Assembly: GCA_032250555.1 (NCBI GenBank)
Contig: JAVVFI010000030.1
Location: forward strand, 1 to 21,782
Reading direction: 5' to 3'
Source: NIOZ-UU13 sp032250555
GTDB lineage: Bacteria > Planctomycetota > Phycisphaerae > Sedimentisphaerales > Anaerobacaceae
Length of the DNA: 21,782 nucleotides
Below the pieces are notes generated by a model, which worked only from the letters and a program-made list of their open reading frames with translations, searched no databases and was not told where the DNA came from. Both the position numbers and the translations under genes were made by a program. Shown piece by piece: positions 16,511 to 21,782 of the stretch (the first letter of the stretch is position 1; every line of letters begins with the position of its first letter).

Positions 16511-18886
16511 TTACTGGTTAACACTTTCAACCTTACTGTTTTCAGTTCTGATTTTTTCCAGGGTGTTAAGCAGCGTTGTTGCCGCTACTGCATTTTCCAT
16601 ATCAAGGCTGGCATACTGCAGGGGCCCGACGGCTTCGTCAAGCTTGCCGATACCAAGCAGTTGATAACCCAAAAGAAGTTGAAGGTCCGCATCGAAGCTG
16701 TACAGCTCCGCTCTTTCGGCAAGTTGATTAATTTGCTCGAACAGCACATCATCATCTGAATACAATCCGCGTGGATAAAAAACGCCCTCCTTGTCAGGCG
16801 TAACGTTCGCCAGGGTACTGCGAAGAACCGCTGCCGCATCTGAATATTGTTCACGAGCGAAAAGCGCCTGTGAGTAGGCAAACGGCACTATTATATCGTC
16901 AGGTGCAAGTGCCATCGCTTCGCCGAACTTTTCAATAGCGATATCGTAATTGTCAACCTCAAAGGCCTTGACGGCATCTTCAAAGTACCTGTCAGCTATC
17001 GTCACTTCAGCCGGTTCTTCAGCCCCCTGTTGCGCTAACTTTTCGCGGACATCGGCAAAAGTGTTATGGTCAACAGGCACAATACCATCTACCTCCTGCC
17101 CCGATACAGACACCGCAGCGTTGTCATCGGTGTAGTAATTGTATGTGTAGTAGTTATATGTATCGCCCTGTACTTCACGGGCAATCGGGTAATAACCGTA
17201 CCATGCGTATGGATGGTAGCCGTACCAGTAATAACGTCTGTAACTGTAATTTAGCGGCCAGTAACCTCCCAGGCTGACGAAGATATATTTCCTGTGATAA
17301 TAGGGATAGACATATCTGAACGTGAACCATGGACCGAAATCGTAATACAGCATGTAACGATATCTTGGCCAGATTGATCTGCGGCATAACCGGTTACGCC
17401 AGTCTATATACGAATGGTCATAGTGATAATCGTGACTTATTATATTCGGACGGTCGTGATATCTTACATGTGCAAACCCACGTGAAAAACTTCCCAGTCT
17501 GTAACTGTGCAAAGCAGTCCTGTCTCCACGATTAGCATCATGCAAAACCACAGTATCTATAACGGTTGTTCGTCTCTCGGGAACAACTTTTCTTATCCTT
17601 GAACTGGGCGACAACCTGCTAAAGCCCCTTGTGCTCGTGCTTGTATATTCTCGGCTTATTCCAAGTCTTCTTTCAGATTCATTGGTGGAGCTCCCACCTC
17701 GGGAGAATCCGCCTCCCCTTGAATCACGGCTGCTCCTGTCTCCGGAGATTCTGCCGCTGCCGGTTCCCAATCTGCTGCTGCGATCAGGCCTTCCGGTAGA
17801 AGTGGGAACAGAACTTTTTCTGTCCCCGATAGAGCTGCCGATACGAGAGGATCTGCTTGAGCTTATACGACTGCTCGAACGGTCTGCTTGTGGCCGTGTA
17901 ACTCGTGAACTCGGCGTCCTTGTGCCAATGGAGCTTCCAATGCGAGAGGATCTGCTCGAGTTTATACCGCTGCTCGAACTGCCGGTTTGCGGTCGTGTGC
18001 TACGAGTACTTGGCGTCCTCGTGCTGATGGAGCTGCCGATGCGGGAAGACCTGCTGGAGCTTATACGACTGCTCGAACTGTCACCTTGTGGTCGTGTAAC
18101 TCGTGAACTTGGCGTCCTCGTGCTAATGGAGCTGCCGATACTCGATGACCTGCTGGAGCTTATACCGCTGCTCGAACTGCCGGTCCGCGGCTGTGAGCTG
18201 CGAGTACTCGGAGTCCTGGTACTGATGGAGCTGCCGATACGTGAAGACCTGCTGGAGCTTATACCGCTGCTCGAGCTGCCGGTCCGCGGCTGTGAGCTGC
18301 GAGTACTCGGAATCCTGGTGCTGATGGAGCTGCCGATGCGCGATGACCTGCTGGAACTTATACGATTACCTGAGCTGCTGGATGGACTGCGGGGGTTTGA
18401 AGTAACTCCTGATCGTATCGTAACAGGCCGGCTGGCTGATACTCGACTGGATAGACTGCTGGTACTTCCCCTGCTTGGCATGCGAAGGTTTACTCTACTG
18501 GTAGTCCTGCTCGAACTTGTACTTCGAGGAGAACTGCTTCGTATTGAAATACTCCGTGGAGAACTGCTTCGTGAAGAGATGCTACTCCGACTTGTTGAAG
18601 GCCTTGGCGTAGTTATCCTGCTTGGCGTAGTTATCCTGGTTGGAGTCCTTACAGATCGCGATGGGATCGAAGCCCTGGAGGAGCTTGATCTGCTGGTCGA
18701 AGTTTGTGGGCTTCTTGAGGATGAGGAAGGCCTTGAAGTTTGTCGGCTTCTGGAACTGCTCGGGGTCGATTTACTGCTTCTGCTGGATGCCTTCTCAGCT
18801 AAAACCGGCTCAATGGTCAGTATTAGGGCCAAAAACAGCGTTCCAACAACAATTTTAACGTTTTTGGGATATTTTAGCGTTGCCAT
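16511..18886 (-). CDS. Secreted Ser/Arg-rich, Tyr-rich repeat protein with C-terminal TPR-like domain
   Basis: A 791-residue exported protein with a good AAGGAGAAG site before the ATG. Signal peptide 1-30 (GTLFLALILTIEPVLA). Residues ~31-430 are almost wholly Ser, Arg, Thr, Pro and Gly and contain six tandem 33-residue repeats (176-373) plus smaller repeats. Residues ~480-590 are extraordinarily rich in Tyr, Trp and His (YVYPYYHRKYIFVSLGGYWP; YRRYYWYGYHPYAWYGYYP), then YNYYTYNYY. Residues ~630-780 are helical TPR-like repeats (AVKAFEVDNYDIAIEKFGEA; LLLGYQLLGIGKLDEAVGPL). The basic serine tract and the tyrosine tract suggest a surface, matrix or cross-linking role with the TPRs as a docking module. 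This is inference, and I do not recognise a family beyond the TPRs. First gene of the minus-strand run. Confidence 0.8.
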   Translation of the reverse strand: MATLKYPKNVKIVVGTLFLALILTIEPVLAEKASSRSSKSTPSSSRSRQTSRPSSSSRSPQTSTSRSSSSRASIPSRSVRTPTRITTPSRITTPRPSTSRSSISSRSSSPRSISIRSSSPRSTSSSRTTSRVNLRMPSRGSTSSLSSRVSASRPVTIRSGVTSNPRSPSSSSGNRISSSRSSRIGSSISTRIPSTRSSQPRTGSSSSGISSSRSSRIGSSISTRTPSTRSSQPRTGSSSSGISSSRSSSIGSSISTRTPSSRVTRPQGDSSSSRISSSRSSRIGSSISTRTPSTRSTRPQTGSSSSGINSSRSSRIGSSIGTRTPSSRVTRPQADRSSSRISSSRSSRIGSSIGDRKSSVPTSTGRPDRSSRLGTGSGRISGDRSSRDSRGGGFSRGGSSTNESERRLGISREYTSTSTRGFSRLSPSSRIRKVVPERRTTVIDTVVLHDANRGDRTALHSYRLGSFSRGFAHVRYHDRPNIISHDYHYDHSYIDWRNRLCRRSIWPRYRYMLYYDFGPWFTFRYVYPYYHRKYIFVSLGGYWPLNYSYRRYYWYGYHPYAWYGYYPIAREVQGDTYNYYTYNYYTDDNAAVSVSGQEVDGIVPVDHNTFADVREKLAQQGAEEPAEVTIADRYFEDAVKAFEVDNYDIAIEKFGEAMALAPDDIIVPFAYSQALFAREQYSDAAAVLRSTLANVTPDKEGVFYPRGLYSDDDVLFEQINQLAERAELYSFDADLQLLLGYQLLGIGKLDEAVGPLQYASLDMENAVAATTLLNTLEKIRTENSKVESVNQ
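17768..18361 (-). repeat. Six tandem 99-bp repeats encoding 33-residue Ser/Arg units
   Basis: Six head-to-tail copies of 99 bp encode units starting at residues 176, 209, 242, 275, 308 and 341 of the Ser/Arg-rich protein. The unit opens ISSSRSSRIGSSISTR and is followed by a variable TPSxR, (Q/R)PxxG/D, SSSS stretch. Copies 1-5 are close to identical; copy 6 degenerates after about 14 residues. Variation in the Thr-Pro-Ser and Arg-Pro-Gln segments suggests duplication and exchange among copies. Copy number could vary between strains. Confidence 0.85.
18603..18638 (-). repeat. Exact 18-bp tandem duplication
   Basis: CTTGGCGTAGTTATCCTG occurs twice in a row (18603-18620 and 18621-18638) inside the Ser/Arg-rich gene and encodes the duplicated RITTPS-like six residues. 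This is an in-frame slippage duplication. Confidence 0.8.
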
Positions 18887-19254
18887 AATACTTCTCCTTA
18901 AATATTTAATGTAAAAACATATACATTCGAGATTCTTCTCTACTTATTAAAGGCATTAAAATCAAGGTCGGTAACAGGATTTTTTTCAAAATATTCGCTA
19001 TTTTTGAACTTTTTATATATGGAGAATAGGGAAAGCAGCCTCGAATGCATCACTCGGCAATGCATCAATGGGCTTTTGGAGGGGTAGTAACAGAATTCCA
19101 GTTCCATGCAAATAAGGGCTTGCCGGCTATTTGTTATTTATCTGATAATCTCGCCGCGTAACTAAGTGCTTAATTAGCAACTAATTGCACATCTATAAGA
19201 CACTCTTTAACGAGCACCTGTAAATTAAATTATGGAATGAAAACCTGCAATTCG
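18887..19254. other. Intergenic region without a gene
   Basis: 368 AT-rich bases between the Ser/Arg-rich gene and the zinc-ribbon gene. It should hold the promoter of the long minus-strand gene run, but I cannot find a hexamer pair worth calling. The only repeat seen is the 9-bp direct repeat at 19044-19067. Confidence 0.45.
19044..19067. repeat. 9-bp direct repeat
   Basis: AATGCATCA occurs at 19044-19052 and again at 19059-19067, a 15-base period. It lies about 160-180 bases upstream of the Ser/Arg-rich gene and could be a pair of regulator half-sites; chance is also possible. Confidence 0.4.
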
Positions 19255-19602
19255 TCAACTCTTAAGGGCACGCCGTCTTCGACAGCTATTGGTTGCTTTA
19301 TTTGCGCATTCCTTGCACCATACAGCCAATCCGTCTTTATGTCTGCTATGTCGGTAATATTGGTTCTCAGCCTTCCACTTTTTACATCTGCCGCACCGCT
19401 TCTGCTTAACACCTCCGGCAACACGATGAAGGTCTTTATAGTTGTTGTATTTTTTCACAGAACCTCTTTTTTTTTCGTAACGTTCTCTCGCATATTCAGA
19501 CTCACATTCCCTGCACCAAATCCTCAGCCCATCCCCACGGGTACGATTCTTTCCAAACTCACTCTTGTCTTTACGTTTTTTACATTTGCTGCATTGTTTC
19601 AT
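19255..19602 (-). CDS. Tandem zinc-ribbon protein
   Basis: A 115-residue basic protein made of two copies of the same zinc-binding module. Copy 1 has Cys4, Cys7, Cys30 and Cys33; copy 2 has Cys70, Cys73, Cys96 and Cys99. Both have CxxC, 22 residues, CxxC, and share FGKNRTRGDGLRIWC / YRHSRHKDGLAVWC, so they are an internal duplication. Such modules occur in HNH-type and phage-associated proteins as DNA- or RNA-binding zinc ribbons, but no HNH nuclease motif is present here. The C-terminus is very basic (RRRRALK). The ATG is preceded by GGATG within a duplicated GCTATGGATG, a modest ribosome binding site. No operon partner: 231 bases separate it from the phospholipase-like gene upstream. Confidence 0.78.
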   Translation of the reverse strand: MKQCSKCKKRKDKSEFGKNRTRGDGLRIWCRECESEYARERYEKKRGSVKKYNNYKDLHRVAGGVKQKRCGRCKKWKAENQYYRHSRHKDGLAVWCKECANKATNSCRRRRALKS

Positions 19603-19609
19603 TTTTTTA

Positions 19610-19635
19610 CATCCATAGCTTTAACCATCCATAGC
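19610..19635 (-). repeat. 10-bp direct repeat at the zinc-ribbon ribosome binding site
   Basis: CATCCATAGC occurs at 19610-19619 and 19626-19635 on the plus strand. In the gene's direction this duplicates GCTATGGATG, whose last five bases form the Shine-Dalgarno-like element. The rest of the 231-base gap up to 19833 shows nothing else. Confidence 0.5.
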
Positions 19636-19833
19636 AAAATCAACCGACATATTCGTCATCGGCTTTTCCCAAAGACCCGGAATTTTACCACACATTTTCT
19701 CAAAAGACAAATATTCGTTTGATAAATTTCCTTGATTGGAACAAAAAAATACAATCCAACCACACAATTCGGAATATTCCCCCCAAAAACCATTTTCGAC
19801 AAACTCGGCTTACAACTTTTTTCCTCTTCTATC

Positions 19834-20799
19834 TCAATCCCCCGACAACTGATACTCCACTCCATGACTCCCGAGCTGCACAGCGACATAATAAAGTGTT
19901 GCCGCCAACTCTTCGGAGTAATCATATTTAACCACATCAACAGCTGAAAGCAAACCTGTTTTCATTAATTCTGCGGGCACATCAACAATAATTCCGTATC
20001 GCTCTTCCAACATTTGCTCAGCTATTTGCGCCCCCTGCCCGGCCATCAAATCCACTGCGTTTTGCTGAGTTAATATTCCACCGTAAAGTTCCATATATTC
20101 TTTGAATTGCGTCTCAGTCTCAACTATTAATAGAATTGCTTCTTCAGCTATTATTGCGGCTTCACCTGCAAAATCTTTCGCATACACCGTGCTCATTAAC
20201 ATCGGAACAAATTGGCTCCTCAATTTTGCGGCCGCAAGCAACCGTGTCCCAATTTGCGTATCTTCATTTTGGCTCACCAATAAATCGACCGCACTTTCTA
20301 TGGCACTGTCCGCAATCGCCAAAGACAATTCTTCAAGTAATTCAGATGTGTAAGCAATGCCTTTTGAATTCAAAAACAACCTCATACCCAGCTTTAATTG
20401 AGGCGCCAAAATCTTCGTTTTTGTTACTACATAACCCTCTCCGGATTTGATCCCGACAGAATTAATATGTGCCGTATGGTCTGCCCCCCATTCCTCATTA
20501 TGGCTTGCAAATCCGTATCCAAACGCCTTGCTTTCGTCAAGCTTTCCCTCATCGACCACCTTTACAAACTCATAATGTGTCTTGTTCCATAAGAAGCCCT
20601 GATGTTCATATCCGTACATTAAATTAAACATATCCGGCACAACTGCACCATACATCTCCTGTAGGTTCATAACACCCGGCTCATGCCCCAACTCCTTGGC
20701 AATATAAGCGTGAGTAGCAACCCCCCACCCAAACACCAAACCCGGCACTGCAAACACAACAATACTGATAATCATAAGCAAAAAAAACTTGTTATTCAT
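19834..20799 (-). CDS. Secreted zinc-dependent phospholipase C / S1-P1 nuclease-like protein
   Basis: Start chosen at the ATG at 20799, preceded by GGAGAGG, rather than the in-frame ATG at 20844, because this gives a clean signal peptide (FFLLMIISIVVFAVPGLVFG) and 321 residues. Cleavage after that Gly would leave Trp25 as the mature N-terminus (WGVATHAYIA). In Bacillus cereus phospholipase C the N-terminal Trp is itself a zinc ligand, so this fits well. Further candidate ligands are His30, Asp56 (GAVVPDM), His75, and His100, Asp107 and His111 in HNEEWGADHTAH. The C-terminal half is helical and of unclear relation. Substrate, phospholipid or nucleic acid, cannot be told. A consensus-like promoter lies 69-97 bases upstream. 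Confidence 0.72.
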   Translation of the reverse strand: MNNKFFLLMIISIVVFAVPGLVFGWGVATHAYIAKELGHEPGVMNLQEMYGAVVPDMFNLMYGYEHQGFLWNKTHYEFVKVVDEGKLDESKAFGYGFASHNEEWGADHTAHINSVGIKSGEGYVVTKTKILAPQLKLGMRLFLNSKGIAYTSELLEELSLAIADSAIESAVDLLVSQNEDTQIGTRLLAAAKLRSQFVPMLMSTVYAKDFAGEAAIIAEEAILLIVETETQFKEYMELYGGILTQQNAVDLMAGQGAQIAEQMLEERYGIIVDVPAELMKTGLLSAVDVVKYDYSEELAATLYYVAVQLGSHGVEYQLSGD

Positions 20800-20867
20800 T
20801 TTCCCGCCTCTCCTATTATTAGTAAACTTTTCCGCTTGGTCCATCTATGCCGACGTGGCTGAACATT

Positions 20868-20896
20868 ATTATAATCAGGTACTTTCGGATTCACAA
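20868..20896 (-). promoter_or_regulatory. Sigma-70-like promoter for the phospholipase-like gene
   Basis: On the minus strand TTGTGA (20891-20896) and TATAAT (20868-20873) are 17 bases apart, placing transcription start near 20861 with a leader of about 60 bases before the ATG at 20799. The spacing and -10 box are consensus; the -35 box matches at 4 of 6 positions. Confidence 0.55.
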
Positions 20897-21328
20897 GGAT
20901 TTATTGCTGAAAAGGCTATGAGAAAATCCATAAGTTTTAGAATTTTTCCCTTGACAGGATACCGACTTTTCACATATTTATAATTTATAAATGTCTCTTG
21001 GAATTCTGTAAAGGCATTTACCCTGGACACGGGAAATACGTTCTAAATTTACCCCAGGTCATAGGCGTCTTTAACGTGCTCCGGTCTTTACAGTTATACC
21101 ACTATTTACCGTAGAAAGGGGTCATTTTAGATTTTGATGTGTTACCTCATTAACAGTAAATACGTACTTGCTCATCAAGCCCACTCAAGGATACTGCAGC
21201 AGAATTACGGCAGAACTCTAACCTATACCAGATTGGACGAAATGAACGCTCTATCTGTAAACACTAAGAATGATTGAAAAAATAATTTTAATAGCCTGAC
21301 AGGAATTTGAGTTCAAAAGGAGAGCACT
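20897..21328. other. Divergent intergenic region without a gene
   Basis: 432 bases with no credible coding frame. ATTTACC occurs three times (21016-21022, 21047-21053, 21104-21110), and CCTGG/CCAGG (21022-21026, 21054-21058) can pair across the first two. The pattern could be regulator sites or a decayed mobile-element end, but no transposase remnant is recognisable. The promoter of the gene at 21329 should lie here. Confidence 0.4.
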
Positions 21329-21782
21329 ATGGAATACCACCTATACATATCATTAATTCCAGAATCTCTGGTAGTGTCAATGCTTCCTGCAGAGGAATTT
21401 GGCAGATACCTCGCAGTTGGGACCAAAAAAAGGGCAAATGAACAGGCGATTTTCTTTGAGCTGAGTAACGATTTTGAAAGCGAGCATTTCGATCTAAAGG
21501 GGGCAATTGAGCTTTGCAAGCCACACGAAGACGGACAGCCCAAACACTCAGTCTATGTGTCAACCTACCGTGTTCTTGAGCACGTATCTTTGGAAGCAAT
21601 TGGAAGCCTTTGGCTGGTTACAAGTAATGGCCTGACACTGGAGTTGAAACAGGCCCCATTGCCAACAAAAACTGAGGAAATACATCATCTGTATCAGGAA
21701 CTATGTCCTGTTCACCCTCTGATTGCCAGCACTCTAGACCCGTCCGAATTCTGTAAATTCATTACAGATCCCCAAGAGCGTG
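21329..21782 (+). CDS. Conserved-looking hypothetical protein (3' end missing)
   Basis: The frame opens at an ATG at 21329 with an AAAGGAGAG site 6 bases upstream and stays open to the right edge, 151 codons. The protein starts MEYHLYISLIPESLVVSMLP and contains EEFGRYLAVGTKKRANEQAI, FFELSNDF, and HSVYVSTYRVLEHVSLEAIG. It looks like a soluble cytoplasmic protein with no signal peptide, membrane helix or cysteine cluster. I have an impression of similar uncharacterised proteins in other environmental bacteria but cannot name a family or function. It is divergent from the phospholipase-like gene. Confidence 0.75.
   Translation, partial: MEYHLYISLIPESLVVSMLPAEEFGRYLAVGTKKRANEQAIFFELSNDFESEHFDLKGAIELCKPHEDGQPKHSVYVSTYRVLEHVSLEAIGSLWLVTSNGLTLELKQAPLPTKTEEIHHLYQELCPVHPLIASTLDPSEFCKFITDPQER

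Noticed and set aside
17631..18914. 427-codon open frame on the plus strand, Leu/Glu/Arg-rich
   Set aside because: It is antisense to the Ser/Arg-rich repeat gene; the repetitive Ser and Arg codons lack antisense stops. The minus-strand frame has a signal peptide, a good ribosome binding site and TPR domains, while this one has no start signal and only low-complexity sequence.
19237..19722. 161-codon hydrophobic open frame on the plus strand
   Set aside because: Antisense to the zinc-ribbon gene. The eight regularly spaced cysteines on the minus strand are much stronger evidence, and the Phe/Leu-rich plus frame is what the antisense of Lys-rich codons gives.
19656..19940. 94-codon minus-strand frame overlapping the 3' end of the phospholipase-like gene
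   Set aside because: No ribosome binding site, out of frame with the real gene for a third of its length, and no recognisable composition or motif.
20951..20984. TTGACA followed by TATAAT on the plus strand upstream of the last gene
   Set aside because: Both hexamers are perfect but 22 bases apart, too far for a normal sigma-70 promoter; at 17-18 bases the sequence does not match a -10 box.

Overview
The window looks like a chromosomal segment of an anaerobic-type planctomycete of the class Phycisphaerae (Sedimentisphaerales-like). This is inferred from family content, not from a marker gene. The indicators are dockerin-like GDLNGDC/GDINGDC calcium-loop motifs on secreted proteins without a visible scaffoldin, a LamG protein followed by Ig/Fn3-like repeats, a very large CotH/lamin-tail protein, a planctomycete-style PQQ-propeller protein with an embedded methyltransferase-like domain, and many secreted low-complexity proteins. 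No rRNA, tRNA, CRISPR array, transposase or phage gene was found.

Layout. (i) 1-1238, minus: the 5' part of a secreted LamG protein that runs off the left edge. (ii) 1607-10800, plus: a 1519-residue secreted CotH-kinase/lamin-tail/dockerin-like protein, a 1076-residue secreted beta-propeller protein with a methyltransferase-like insert, and a UroD-superfamily protein that keeps the His-x-Cys...Cys zinc signature of corrinoid methyltransferases. (iii) 10843-18886, minus, nine genes in one direction. In order of transcription these are a Ser/Arg-rich, Tyr-rich TPR protein with six 99-bp repeats, a seven-repeat propeller protein with a C-terminal dockerin-like segment, and a glycine-zipper lipoprotein. 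A recognisable promoter then precedes an ECF sigma factor, a small protein with a basic tail, and a protein that joins an archaeal-type threonyl-tRNA editing-like domain to an inactive-PLD-like domain. After a nested inverted repeat come a sodium:solute symporter and a tiny one-helix protein that overlaps its stop codon. (iv) 19255-20799, minus: a tandem zinc-ribbon protein and a secreted zinc-phospholipase-C/S1-P1-like protein with its own promoter. (v) 21329-21782, plus: the start of an unrecognised gene cut by the right edge.

How the genes may work together. Most products are exported or envelope-associated: lectin-like, CotH, propeller, Ser/Arg/Tyr-rich and lipoprotein. This fits a surface and polymer-interaction role. 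The most unusual unit is the three-gene block at 12587-14606, where a sigma factor heads an operon whose last product resembles a freestanding tRNA-editing domain fused to a possible sensor domain. The symporter and its one-helix partner probably form a two-component transporter. All assignments rest on reading motifs by eye; no database search was run.
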